From NCBI GenBank assembly GCA_030828505.1, contig JAURCJ010000001.1, positions 239,662 through 303,661 of the forward strand: a stretch of DNA of 64,000 nucleotides, given 5' to 3'. The notes under the pieces are model-generated. The model saw only the letters and a list, made by a program, of their open reading frames with translations, did not search any database and was not told the DNA's origin. Both the position numbers and the translations under genes were made by a program. Source of the stretch: Alphaproteobacteria bacterium. GTDB taxonomy: Bacteria > Pseudomonadota > Alphaproteobacteria > TMED109. This document shows positions 1 through 8,365 of the stretch, piece after piece; within the stretch, counting starts at the first letter, position 1; each line of letters begins with the position of its first letter.

Positions 1-66
1 GCTAACAAAGCTCATACTTTAGTAGAATCTAGTCAACATATAGGAAAAATTATACTAACTATCTAA
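1..66 (+). CDS. C-terminal end of an NAD(P)H:quinone oxidoreductase-like protein (partial)
   Basis: The first 21 codons are open from the window edge to a TAA at 64-66. The peptide contains the string SSQHIGKIIL, which resembles the conserved C-terminus of zinc-independent medium-chain quinone oxidoreductases (QOR/PIG3-like, typically ending in a motif like ESxxHIGKIVL). Only the tail is visible, so the assignment rests on this short match. The gene runs in the same direction as trcR and ends 38 bases before it. I see no terminator in that gap. Confidence 0.5.
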   Translation, partial: ANKAHTLVESSQHIGKIILTI

Positions 67-104
67 ATTATGCGTTAATATGAATAAAAATTAGGAGATA
101 AATT

Positions 105-800
105 ATGACAATTCCTTTAATGCCGCAAGCAACTGCAGTTTGGCTTGTAGAAAATACATCACTATCTTTTCAACAAGTTGGTGACTTTTGTGGACTTCAT
201 GTTTTAGAAGTACAAGGTATAGCTGATGAAGAAGTAGCATCAGGAATAAAGGGTAAAAATCCTATTACTAGTGGTGAACTGACTCTTGAAAATATACAAG
301 AATGCGAGCAGGATAATAAAAAGTCACTTATTCTTGCTAAGTCAATCACTACAGTTTCATCAAAAAAGAAAAAATCTCCAAGATATACGCCATTATCTAG
401 AAGACAAGACAGACCTAATGCAATATCTTGGGTTTTAAAATTTCATCCTGAAATGTCTGATGGTCAAATTTCTAAATTAATTGGTACCACCAAGTCAACT
501 ATAAGCCAAATTAGAGAAAGAACTCACTGGAATATTTCAAATGTATCTCCAAAAGATCCAGTTATGCTAGGACTATGTAAACAAAACGATTTAGCTACGG
601 CTATAGCAAAAGCTCGCAGAACAACTAGATGGAAAGAAATGCAACAAAATTCAGAGATGAATAAAGATAGTAGTAGTGGTTCTGGAATAAAATATGGTCT
701 AGTTAGAAAAGAAGATCATGTTGAAAAATTAGAATCTAATCTTGAAAATGAAAATATTAATAACTTATTTGAAAACATTGCTAATTCCAAAGAAACATAA
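105..800 (+). CDS. trcR: Cell-cycle transcriptional regulator TrcR (DUF1013 family)
   Basis: The 231-residue protein matches the DUF1013/TrcR family, a near-universal alphaproteobacterial DNA-binding regulator linked to cell-cycle transcription. The N-terminal block (about 6-68) carries the family strings ATAVWLVENT and DFCGLHVLEVQGIAD. After a KKKK linker (87-90), the block at 91-160 contains SRRQDRPNAISW and a helix-turn-helix-like stretch (about 118-140, SKLIGTTKSTISQIRERTHW). The tail after about 175 is polar, rich in N, S and E, and probably disordered. A strong Shine-Dalgarno sequence (AGGAG at 93-97) lies 7 bases before the ATG and fixes the start. hldE follows 18 bases downstream. Confidence 0.93.
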   Translation: MTIPLMPQATAVWLVENTSLSFQQVGDFCGLHVLEVQGIADEEVASGIKGKNPITSGELTLENIQECEQDNKKSLILAKSITTVSSKKKKSPRYTPLSRRQDRPNAISWVLKFHPEMSDGQISKLIGTTKSTISQIRERTHWNISNVSPKDPVMLGLCKQNDLATAIAKARRTTRWKEMQQNSEMNKDSSSGSGIKYGLVRKEDHVEKLESNLENENINNLFENIANSKET

Positions 801-818
801 ATGGGCTTAAAGCATTAA

Positions 819-2273
819 ATGATAAACCAATCAAAACTTGAGCATATCATTACTAATATTCAGAGTAAAAAAGTTTTAGTTATAGGTGATATCATGCTCG
901 ATAAATATATTTTTGGATCTGTAAGTAGAATCTCTCCAGAAGCTCCCATCCCAATTATTAATATAGAAAATACTAAATTATTGGAAGGAGGGGCAGGTAA
1001 TGTAATAAAAAATTTAAACTCATTAAATATAAAGACTTCTTTTATATCAATAATAGGTAATGATTTATCTGGAAAATTTTTAAAAACGCACTTTAAAAAG
1101 CTTAAAAATGTTGAATATGCTCTTTTACAAGACAATAATAGAAAAACAACATTAAAAACCAGGTATATTGCTAATGGTCAACAACTATTTAGAACTGATG
1201 AGGAGACAGTATCTCCACTAAACGCTATTTTTAAAAAAAAGATTTTTCAATATTTTAAACTTTTTATAAAACAAGCAGATATTGTTATTTTTTCTGATTA
1301 TGGTAAAGCAATATTTATAGAAGAAAATTTTTGCCAAAAGCTTATCAAATATGCAGCTAGAGCAAAGAAAAAAATTGTAGTTGACCCTAAAGGAGATAAT
1401 TTTCAAAAATATAAAGGAGCATATTTCATTACTCCTAATTCTAAAGAAGCCTTTAATGCTACACATATAGATCCCAGAGATAATAAATTAGCAGATAAGT
1501 GTGGAAAGTATATTATTAACAAGCAATGGGCACAAAATATACTTTTAACAAGAGGTGAAAATGGCCTATCACTAATACTTAAAAATAATACTTATCATAT
1601 AAAATCAAATGCTGAAGAAGTTTTTGATGTTACAGGAGCTGGAGATACTGTAATAGCATTATTTTCTGCAGCTTTATCTTTAACTAATAATAATGTTGAA
1701 TCAGCACATTTTGCTAATTTAGGAGCTAGTATAGCTGTCAAAAAACTAGGTACTACTTCTGTAAGTCAAAGTGAAATATTGGAAGTTTCTAAAAACATTT
1801 TAAAAGCAAAAACACTTTCCTCTAGTAGTTTATTAGATAACTTAAATAACTGGAGAGCAAATAAATATACTATTGGTTTTACAAATGGCTGCTTTGATTT
1901 AATGCATGCTGGTCATATAGATATGTTAAAAAAAGCATCTGAATCATGCGATAAACTTATTGTTGCAGTTAATAGTGATCAATCTATCAAGAGACTTAAA
2001 GGAGATAAAAGACCAATTTTAAATCTAGAAGCAAGAAAAAAGCTTTTACAATCTCTAGAAATGGTGGATTTTGTTATTAGCTTTAAAGAAGATACTCCGC
2101 TAGAATTAATAAAAAAAATTAAACCAAATATTCTTTATAAGGGAGCAGACTATAAAATTAATGAAATAGTAGGAGCTGATTTCATTAAAAAGAATGGTGG
2201 ATCTGTAATAAGGATTGACCTCACAAAAAATCAAAGTACTACTAAACTCATATCTATGATAAATAATAGTTGA
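819..2273 (+). CDS. hldE: Bifunctional heptose 7-phosphate kinase / heptose 1-phosphate adenylyltransferase
   Basis: The enzyme makes ADP-heptose for the LPS inner core by phosphorylating D-glycero-D-manno-heptose 7-phosphate and later adenylylating the 1-phosphate. The PfkB-type kinase domain (about 1-325) shows the substrate site GDIMLDKYIFG (23-33), the glycine-rich GGAGN (57-61) and the anion-hole motif VTGAGDT (271-277) with D276 as catalytic base. The nucleotidyltransferase domain (about 350-484) starts with FTNGCFDLMHAGH, whose HxGH motif is H363-H366. The full length of 484 residues is normal for the fused form. The Shine-Dalgarno sequence is weak. Together with the LPS transport genes near 30 kb it implies an LPS-bearing outer membrane. 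Confidence 0.95.
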   Translation: MINQSKLEHIITNIQSKKVLVIGDIMLDKYIFGSVSRISPEAPIPIINIENTKLLEGGAGNVIKNLNSLNIKTSFISIIGNDLSGKFLKTHFKKLKNVEYALLQDNNRKTTLKTRYIANGQQLFRTDEETVSPLNAIFKKKIFQYFKLFIKQADIVIFSDYGKAIFIEENFCQKLIKYAARAKKKIVVDPKGDNFQKYKGAYFITPNSKEAFNATHIDPRDNKLADKCGKYIINKQWAQNILLTRGENGLSLILKNNTYHIKSNAEEVFDVTGAGDTVIALFSAALSLTNNNVESAHFANLGASIAVKKLGTTSVSQSEILEVSKNILKAKTLSSSSLLDNLNNWRANKYTIGFTNGCFDLMHAGHIDMLKKASESCDKLIVAVNSDQSIKRLKGDKRPILNLEARKKLLQSLEMVDFVISFKEDTPLELIKKIKPNILYKGADYKINEIVGADFIKKNGGSVIRIDLTKNQSTTKLISMINNS

Positions 2274-2337
2274 TGGAAGATTAAAAATTAGTATTAAGAA
2301 AAATAATAGAGCGCCAGGACTTATAATTATTTATTTA

Positions 2338-3282
2338 ATGTTGATTATTTTTATATTCTTCATAATTTTATATTATTTATTTTATTTGAAAATTGAAAAA
2401 TTAGCTGAAAACAAATTAATTACTATTCAAAATCAACTACAGAAAAATAATATAATTTTTTCATGGAAAAATTTTGAGAAATCTGGCTTTCCCTATAGAG
2501 TCGTAAATAGACTAGACTCCGTTAAAATTAAAACTAACAATATGGATATATTCTTAAAAAACTTAGATATAGTATATCAACCTTGGAACTTAAAGCATAT
2601 ACTTATAAAAACGACTGAAAAAATTGATATTTTATATCTAAATAATAACATTATTATTTTCCCGGATATATTAGGCTCAATAGTAATAAGAGAAGATAAA
2701 GAAAAAAGGGTATCGATTAATTTTGAAAAAATACATATCATAATTGATGAATATATACATGAAATAAGTAAGCCTGAAGTCTATATCAGAGAGAAAAATA
2801 ATAATAATTTAGAATATTCAATAAAAATTAAGGAACTGTTTTTTCTTCCTGTTTTTTCTGAAAAAAATTCAATAAGAAATTTATTGGTTAATGGAGAATT
2901 AATTAATTATAGAGAATTTAATTTTAATAACTTTTATAATTGGTTTGCAAACCAAGGTGGAGTAGATGTTACCTTTTTTAATTTAAATATTAACCAAATA
3001 TTAGTTAAAGGAAATGCTTTTCTGGGGATAGATGAGAATTTAGATATACAGAGTTCTATATCTATAGAATCTGATGAATTAGATGACTTAATAATAATTT
3101 TAAAAAATGAAAATTTTCTAACTAAAAGATTGTTTGAAACATTAAGTATAGTAATTAAAGCAATAGAAATTTCTTCTAATAATATTCCAAAATTTTCAAT
3201 AAATATTCAAAATGGTTATCTTAGTTTTATGGGTATAAAAATAGTAAATATACCAAATTTTAAAGTATTAAATTCTAACTAA
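2338..3282 (+). CDS. DUF2125 family membrane-anchored protein
   Basis: The protein has an N-terminal membrane segment followed by about 290 residues of predicted extracytoplasmic beta-rich sequence. The string FEKSGFPYRV and the later VYQPWN are typical of DUF2125, a conserved alphaproteobacterial family of unknown function. The first ATG (2338) begins directly inside the hydrophobic segment. The same frame is open further upstream and adds SIKKNNRAPGLIIIYL, a normal positively charged N-terminus. That extension has no ATG, GTG or TTG, but an ATT at 2287 sits 6 bases after GGAAGA (2275-2280). The longer form of 331 residues is therefore likely. The gene follows hldE and ends overlapping the tyrC stop by four bases. 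Confidence 0.8.
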   Translation: MLIIFIFFIILYYLFYLKIEKLAENKLITIQNQLQKNNIIFSWKNFEKSGFPYRVVNRLDSVKIKTNNMDIFLKNLDIVYQPWNLKHILIKTTEKIDILYLNNNIIIFPDILGSIVIREDKEKRVSINFEKIHIIIDEYIHEISKPEVYIREKNNNNLEYSIKIKELFFLPVFSEKNSIRNLLVNGELINYREFNFNNFYNWFANQGGVDVTFFNLNINQILVKGNAFLGIDENLDIQSSISIESDELDDLIIILKNENFLTKRLFETLSIVIKAIEISSNNIPKFSINIQNGYLSFMGIKIVNIPNFKVLNSN

Positions 3283-4157
3283 TCTTGTTCTTCTGAAATT
3301 ATTCCTTTTCTAATTTCTCTAGTCTTTGTAAACAGCTTCTCTAATGATTCTCCATCTTGCCATCTAATACTTTTTTGTAAGGCTGTTAAGTCTTCTATAA
3401 ATCTACCTAGCATCTCTAAAACAGCCTCACTATTATTTAAAAAAACATCTCTCCACATTATTGGATCTGATGCAGCTATTCTAGTAAAATCTCTAAACCC
3501 TCCAGCAGAGTATTTTATAACTTCCGTTTTAAGTTGGTCTTCTAATTCTGTTACTGTACCTACGATGGAAAATGCTACTAAATGAGGTATATGAGATGTA
3601 ATAGCTAGAACTCGATCATGATATTCCGCATCCATTATTGCTATCTTCATACCGGCTTTTTCCCACATAAATTTTACTTTATCTATAGATTTTTGAGGAG
3701 TGTCTTTATGAGGAGTAAGTATACACCATTTTCCATTAAAAAGTTCAGCAAAACCAGAATCAGGACCAGATTTTTCTGTTCCTGCTATAGGATGACCTGG
3801 AATAAAACTAACACCTAAAGGAAGTAATGGTTCAAGAGTATCAACAAGTTTCTTTTTTATTGAACCCACATCAGTAATAATCACCCCCTTTTTTAAATAA
3901 GGTAAAATTTCGTTAATAATACCTTCCATCGCTCCAACAGGGACTCCTAAAATTATCAAATCTGCTTCTTTAACACAGTCCTCTATGTCATCATTTACTG
4001 TATCGACTATATTTAAATTTCTAATCTTTTCTCTTGTTTCTTCTCGTCTAGAAAAAGCAGAAGTTTTATTAGCTAATTTTTTTAATTTAAATACTTGAGC
4101 CAAAGATGAGTTTATTAAACCAAAACCTATGAACGAAACTTTATTAAACTTTTCCAT
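3279..4157 (-). CDS. tyrC: Prephenate/arogenate (cyclohexadienyl) dehydrogenase
   Basis: This is the NAD(P)-dependent oxidative decarboxylase of tyrosine synthesis, 292 residues, the usual length for the TyrA/TyrC core without regulatory domains. The Rossmann motif is at 9-20, DVGS at 96-99 and the substrate-site string GHPIAGTEKSG at 121-131. SHIPHL further on carries the catalytic-region histidine. The dinucleotide motif reads GFGLIN, with Asn16 where the third glycine of GxGxxG is expected. The start overlaps the end of the chorismate mutase gene by 14 bases, which implies translational coupling in an aromatic amino-acid operon. The symbol is chosen by analogy with other alphaproteobacteria; arogenate versus prephenate preference cannot be read here. 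Confidence 0.9.
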   Translation of the reverse strand: MEKFNKVSFIGFGLINSSLAQVFKLKKLANKTSAFSRREETREKIRNLNIVDTVNDDIEDCVKEADLIILGVPVGAMEGIINEILPYLKKGVIITDVGSIKKKLVDTLEPLLPLGVSFIPGHPIAGTEKSGPDSGFAELFNGKWCILTPHKDTPQKSIDKVKFMWEKAGMKIAIMDAEYHDRVLAITSHIPHLVAFSIVGTVTELEDQLKTEVIKYSAGGFRDFTRIAASDPIMWRDVFLNNSEAVLEMLGRFIEDLTALQKSIRWQDGESLEKLFTKTREIRKGIISEEQD

Positions 4158-5028
4158 TTAAAATTTCCTTATCAATTGTTGAAAAAACTCCAACTAATCT
4201 TGGCTTTACATTATCATCAAACCTGTAATTATCTATAATTTTTAGCTTATTTTTATTCTCAAATTCTGAGGTAACTATAATAGAAAATAAAATCATAGAA
4301 AACTTGGAAGTAATTATTTTTTCAGAAATTAATACAAACCCATTAGTGGTCAAAAAATCAGAATATTTTTTTAAATTTTTAGAAGCTATCTTAGAAGTGT
4401 ATAGAGAAATATTATTTGACGCATATTCTATATTTTGCTTACTAAGCACTAATGCTTGAATATCGCCACTTAAGCTATCTGATAAGCCACCAATTACAAA
4501 AATATTTGGATAATTATTTAAATTAATCCACCAATCATATTGTTGATTAGGAAAAGGTAAAACTATAATATTGCACTTATTATCGACTAAACTTTTTAAA
4601 CAACTAAGACTGCTTTTATTTTTTATTTTTTTTATATCAGAACCAAAATGATGGCTTACTATCTCATCTATATTACCTGTAAAAGTTACTTTTAACTGAC
4701 CCTGAATAGATATATAAGCAGAAATAAGGCTTCTCCATATAGATATTAATGATTTTATGGATATAATACCTTTATGCCTTTTTATTAATCTTATTAAAAT
4801 TTCATATTCTCTAGCTGGCCTATAAATAATAATATCACTATTATTTTCTTTTCTTTTTTCTTTTTTTACATCTTTTACTAGCTCTGCTCTTTCCATCAAT
4901 AAATCATGTATTTTATTATCTATTTTATCTATTTTTTTTCTTATGCTTAATAAAGACAGTTTATTTTTATTAGTATTTTTTACTTTTGTAGAAATAGAAG
5001 TTTTTTTTAATGGCATAATTACATCCAA
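4144..5028 (-). CDS. Chorismate mutase (AroQ type) with uncharacterised C-terminal domain
   Basis: Residues about 25-110 form an AroQ-class chorismate mutase domain. SIRKKIDKIDNKIHDLLMER carries the expected arginines R30 and R47, and PAREYEIL carries the conserved acidic residue. It converts chorismate to prephenate, the substrate of the downstream TyrC. The remaining 180 residues look like a single alpha/beta domain. They may derive from a prephenate dehydratase-like or periplasmic-binding fold, but I see none of the dehydratase TRF-type motif, so I assign no function. Long chorismate mutases of this shape are known next to tyrC in alphaproteobacteria. The start may be the ATG at 5028 or the one four codons later. 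Confidence 0.85.
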   Translation of the reverse strand: MDVIMPLKKTSISTKVKNTNKNKLSLLSIRKKIDKIDNKIHDLLMERAELVKDVKKEKRKENNSDIIIYRPAREYEILIRLIKRHKGIISIKSLISIWRSLISAYISIQGQLKVTFTGNIDEIVSHHFGSDIKKIKNKSSLSCLKSLVDNKCNIIVLPFPNQQYDWWINLNNYPNIFVIGGLSDSLSGDIQALVLSKQNIEYASNNISLYTSKIASKNLKKYSDFLTTNGFVLISEKIITSKFSMILFSIIVTSEFENKNKLKIIDNYRFDDNVKPRLVGVFSTIDKEILNGKV

Positions 5029-5162
5029 ATTATTTTTAAAATAATAAATTATATATATATATTATTAATATGAAAAAAACCATTAGCATGTAATAATTGT
5101 AAATATTATTTTAATAAATTATATTATAATATTTCAATTATAAAAAATGAAGAGATTTAAAA

Positions 5163-6293
5163 ATTAATAATACTAATAATACAAAAAAGTTACATAATAC
5201 TTTTGGACCAATAGACTTACAACTAGAGGGAGGCTATTTATTAAAAAACTCCACTTTAGCCTATGATACTTGGGGTAAACTCAATGCTCATAAATCGAAT
5301 GCAATATTAGTTTGTCATGCGTTAACCGGAGATCAATTTGTAACTGGTAAAAACCCTATTACAAATAGAAAAGGGTGGTGGGATAATTTAGTAGGGCCAA
5401 ATAAAATATTAGATACAAATAAATATTTCATTATTTGTACGAATGTACTAGGTGGTTGTATGGGAACAACTGGTCCTTCTACCATTAATGCAGCTACATC
5501 TGAACCTTACGGTATGGAATTTCCAATCTTTACTATAAAAGATATGGTTAACTTACAACTTAAATTGATAGAAAGTTTAAATATAAAAAAATTATTTTCA
5601 GTTATTGGGGGATCTATGGGAGGAATGCAAGTATTAGAATGGGCTGCAAGTTACCCTAATATGTTATATTCCGCTATTCCAATTGCTACGTCATATCGTC
5701 ATTCTGCTCAAAATATTGCATTTCATGAAGTAGGAAGGCAAGCAATTATGAATGATCCCGAATGGCATAAAGGTCATTATTATAATAAAGGAAATAAACC
5801 ACGTCATGGTCTATCTGTGGCAAGAATGATTGCACATATAACTTATTTATCTGAAGGAGCATTCCAAAAAAAATTTGGAAGAGATATGCAAAGTAAGGTG
5901 CTTTCTTGGGGTTTTGATGCAGACTTCCAAGTAGAGAGCTACTTAAGGCATCAAGGAACATCATTTGTTGATAGATTTGATGCAAATAGTTATTTATATA
6001 TAACTAGAGCAATGGATTATTTTGACTTAGCAAACAATCATAAAGGCAATTTAGCTCAAGCCTTTATAAATACAAAATGTAAATTTCTTATTGTATCTTT
6101 TACAAGCGATTGGCTATTTCCTAGTTCAGAAAGTCAATCACTTGTAAAAGCATTAAATAAAACTGCTTCTGATGTAAGCTATATAGAAATAGAATCTGAC
6201 AAAGGACACGATAGCTTCTTACTTGAAGTAAATGACTTTTATGATATTCTTTCTGGCTTTATATCTGGAGCAGCAAAAAAATTAAATATATAG
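5163..6293 (+). CDS. metX: Homoserine O-acyltransferase (MetX), non-standard start
   Basis: MetX acylates homoserine for methionine synthesis; acetyl versus succinyl specificity is not assigned. The alpha/beta-hydrolase core shows LVCHALTGD near the N-terminus, the nucleophile motif GGSMGG (serine about residue 151), the acid motif FTSDWLFP and the C-terminal GHDSFL with the catalytic histidine. Conserved sequence ([19 protein letters not shown]) reads upstream of the first in-frame ATG (5460), so that ATG cannot be the start. The frame opens after a TGA at 5148-5150 and has no ATG, GTG or TTG before 5460. The best in-frame choice is ATT at 5163, 8 bases after GAAGAG, giving 376 residues. Alternatively, an ATG at 5147 would join the frame if the A5 run at 5159-5163 lost one base. 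metW follows 11 bases downstream. Confidence 0.9.
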   Translation: MNNTNNTKKLHNTFGPIDLQLEGGYLLKNSTLAYDTWGKLNAHKSNAILVCHALTGDQFVTGKNPITNRKGWWDNLVGPNKILDTNKYFIICTNVLGGCMGTTGPSTINAATSEPYGMEFPIFTIKDMVNLQLKLIESLNIKKLFSVIGGSMGGMQVLEWAASYPNMLYSAIPIATSYRHSAQNIAFHEVGRQAIMNDPEWHKGHYYNKGNKPRHGLSVARMIAHITYLSEGAFQKKFGRDMQSKVLSWGFDADFQVESYLRHQGTSFVDRFDANSYLYITRAMDYFDLANNHKGNLAQAFINTKCKFLIVSFTSDWLFPSSESQSLVKALNKTASDVSYIEIESDKGHDSFLLEVNDFYDILSGFISGAAKKLNI

Positions 6294-6304
6294 CAAAGGT
6301 AAAT

Positions 6305-6913
6305 ATGACTAATATTTTGAACCAAAACTTAATATCCTCCCTTATAAATCATAATGATAAGGTTTTAGATATAGGTTGTGGTAACGGGGAATTACTATAT
6401 TTTTTAGAAGACAATAAAAGTATTCAAGGGCAGGGTATAGAAATTAGTCACCAAGGAGTTAAAGAATCAGTGTCAAAAGGCTTATCCGTAATACAAGGAG
6501 ATGCTGATGAAGATCTTATAAATTTTCCTGACCATGCTTTTGATATTGTGATTTTAAGTGATACTTTACAAGCAACGCACAAACCTAAAAAAGTCTTGGA
6601 GCAAATGCTTAGAATTGGAAAAAAATGTATAATCTGCATTCCTAATTTTGGATATTGGAAATACAGATTACAAATTTTAATATATGGAAAAATGCCAGTA
6701 ACAAAAACTTTATCTGAACCGTGGTATTCCACACCTAACATTCATTTATGTACAATTAAAGATTTTATAAATTTATGTGAACATTTAAATATATCAATTA
6801 ATGAATCCTATAGAAATACTAAAAATAATATTAAAAAAATTAGAAATCCAAAAAGCTACTTAAATAATTTATTATCTACAGAAGGTATTTTTATTTTAAC
6901 TAAAGAAAAATAA
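6305..6913 (+). CDS. metW: Methionine biosynthesis protein MetW
   Basis: The 202-residue protein is a class I SAM-dependent methyltransferase-fold protein, with motif I VLDIGCGNGELL near residues 20-31 and the MetW string ILSDTLQATHKP later. MetW is the usual partner of MetX in alphaproteobacteria and is needed for its homoserine acyltransferase activity in characterised cases. The gene follows metX by 11 bases with AAAGG (6295-6299) five bases before the ATG, so the two form an operon. It ends four bases from the convergent amidase gene. Confidence 0.93.
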   Translation: MTNILNQNLISSLINHNDKVLDIGCGNGELLYFLEDNKSIQGQGIEISHQGVKESVSKGLSVIQGDADEDLINFPDHAFDIVILSDTLQATHKPKKVLEQMLRIGKKCIICIPNFGYWKYRLQILIYGKMPVTKTLSEPWYSTPNIHLCTIKDFINLCEHLNISINESYRNTKNNIKKIRNPKSYLNNLLSTEGIFILTKEK

Positions 6914-6924
6914 ATATTTATTTT
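6907..6924. repeat. 18-base AT-only palindrome at the metW/amidase convergent junction
   Basis: Two nine-base arms form a perfect inverted repeat without a spacer. The left arm is AAAATAAAT. The palindrome contains both stop codons, metW TAA at 6911-6913 and the amidase stop at 6918-6920. It has no G or C, so a hairpin would be weak. It may simply reflect two stop codons in AT-rich sequence, or it may act as a weak bidirectional 3' end. Confidence 0.35.
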
Positions 6925-8012
6925 AAAGCGGTAAAATATATTTCTATAATATTAGCTGTATTTTTCATCAACTTTTTTTGAAAATTAGGGTTAATTAGTT
7001 TTTTTAAATCAGCATTATTAGATATAAATCCCATTTCAATTAGCACTGATGGCACATCAGGGGCTTTCAAAACAGCAAAACCTGCTTGTCTATGCGGTCT
7101 TCTTAATAAGTTAAAATTATGTTGTGTTAATTGATCTATAAATAACTCCGCAAAACTTATAGAACTATTTTTAGTTTCTCGTCTGCTTAAATCAATTAAA
7201 ATATCGGAAACATCTTTATCTAGATCATCTAAATCTAAACCAGCTATTAAATCAGATTTATTATCTCTATCAGCCAAAGCTTGTGATAACTTATCCGAAG
7301 CTTTTTCTGATAAAGAATATATGCTTGTACCTTTAGTATTTTTATTACTAGTTGAGTCTGCATGGATAGAAATAAAAAGATCTGCAGATTTATTTCGAGC
7401 AAACTTTACTCTATTACGTAACTTGATATATTTATCTGATCCTCTTGTTAAATAAACAGTAAAATTCTTTTTTAAAAGCTCTTCTCTAAGTATCTTAGCA
7501 GCCGCTAAAGTTATATCCTTTTCCTTTATATTATTTCTAACTGCTCCAGGATCAGGACCACCATGGCCAGCATCTATAACTATTACATTTTTGTTTACAA
7601 TATTCTGTATAGAGAATAAATTTAAATCTATTAACAAAATATATTCTCCACTAATTTTTTTTAAAAAGGTATTTTTTTTAAAATTTTTAGCAGGAACTTT
7701 TAAATCAAAAACTAATCTTGCTTTATTATTAGATTTTGATGCTCTAATCTTTTTGATATATTTATATTCAAAATTATTCTTAGAGAATTTATCAATATTT
7801 TCTATATCCACTACTAGTCTTGGGGGATCTTCTAAAATAAAAGAATTAGATAGTATTTTTTTTTCACTTGATAATAGTAACCTTAAAGAGTTATCCTTTT
7901 CAATACTATAAATATTAATATTATCTGCATATACATGTATGAAAATAGAATTTACAAAAATAAGAATAATTATAGAAACTATTGAATTTAGGAACTTTAA
8001 AAAAGTATTCAT
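6918..8012 (-). CDS. amiC: Periplasmic N-acetylmuramoyl-L-alanine amidase (AmiC-type)
   Basis: The enzyme cleaves the amide bond between N-acetylmuramate and the peptide stem, mainly during daughter-cell separation. Residues 1-29 are a Sec signal peptide ending near HVYA. Residues about 30-130 are an AMIN septal-targeting domain. The Amidase_3 catalytic domain (about 143-362) has DAGHGG (H150), the EKD motif (E164), SIHADS (H217) and IEMGF (E326), which together supply the zinc and catalytic residues. The length of 364 residues is usual. It is divergent from rne, a known alphaproteobacterial neighbour. The ATG lies just after GGAAAT-like weak Shine-Dalgarno sequence. Confidence 0.92.
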   Translation of the reverse strand: MNTFLKFLNSIVSIIILIFVNSIFIHVYADNINIYSIEKDNSLRLLLSSEKKILSNSFILEDPPRLVVDIENIDKFSKNNFEYKYIKKIRASKSNNKARLVFDLKVPAKNFKKNTFLKKISGEYILLIDLNLFSIQNIVNKNVIVIDAGHGGPDPGAVRNNIKEKDITLAAAKILREELLKKNFTVYLTRGSDKYIKLRNRVKFARNKSADLFISIHADSTSNKNTKGTSIYSLSEKASDKLSQALADRDNKSDLIAGLDLDDLDKDVSDILIDLSRRETKNSSISFAELFIDQLTQHNFNLLRRPHRQAGFAVLKAPDVPSVLIEMGFISNNADLKKLINPNFQKKLMKNTANIIEIYFTALK

Positions 8013-8208
8013 CTAATTTCCTCAAAACCATTAAAAATTTATTTTAATTAGCTATTTTACAAAATGTTTACATTGTTATAAACATATACAATATAAATAA
8101 TGATTATAGTGAAGTAAAAAATATAATTTAAAAATAAAAATATAGAATATATAGAATTTTCTTATAGGTAATAAAATGGTTTTAGGAATTAAAACAAAAG
8201 ATAAAAAC

Positions 8209-8231
8209 TTTAGCTCTGTTTCAAAGCTAAA
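8209..8231 (+). other. Hairpin 1 in the rne leader
   Basis: TTTAGCT (8209-8215) and AGCTAAA (8225-8231) form a perfect seven-base stem with a nine-base loop. It lies about 135 bases before the rne ATG. Such stems in an rne leader could be substrates for RNase E autoregulation, as known for the gammaproteobacterial rne leader, but no sequence similarity to that leader is claimed. Confidence 0.4.
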
Positions 8232-8269
8232 CAAAAAACTATTTATTGCTATTTTTTTTAAAAACTTAC

Positions 8270-8293
8270 GTCTGGATATTATAAAAACCAGAC
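8270..8293 (+). other. Hairpin 2 in the rne leader
   Basis: GTCTGG (8270-8275) and CCAGAC (8288-8293) form a perfect six-base stem with a 12-base AU-only loop. The stem is four sixths G+C, which stands out in this AT-rich leader. The loop, AU-rich and single stranded, resembles the kind of site RNase E cuts. It lies 72 bases before the rne start codon. Confidence 0.42.
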
Positions 8294-8365
8294 TCATAAT
8301 TAATGCCAATAGTAAATTTAATGAAAAATATAATGAACTTGCACTGGCTTGGAGTAATTTGATCA

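Larger units (their letters stand above)
8013..8365 (+). promoter_or_regulatory. rne leader and divergent amiC/rne spacer
   Basis: This 353-base stretch is the longest without a confident gene. It must hold the amiC and rne promoters. TTTACA elements occur near 8056 and 8067 with AT-rich candidate -10 boxes around 8077-8097, but none has convincing spacing. The rne-proximal half contains two hairpins with unusually GC-rich stems for this genome (8209-8231 and 8270-8293). An 84-codon ORF (8176-8430) with a weak AGG upstream runs through both hairpins and into the rne coding region in another frame. I treat it as a possible leader ORF, not a gene. Confidence 0.45.

Noticed and set aside
5029..5162. 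SAM-II riboswitch before metX
   Set aside because: metX of marine alphaproteobacteria often has one, but this spacer contains only AT-rich sequence and I cannot find the conserved pseudoknot strings.
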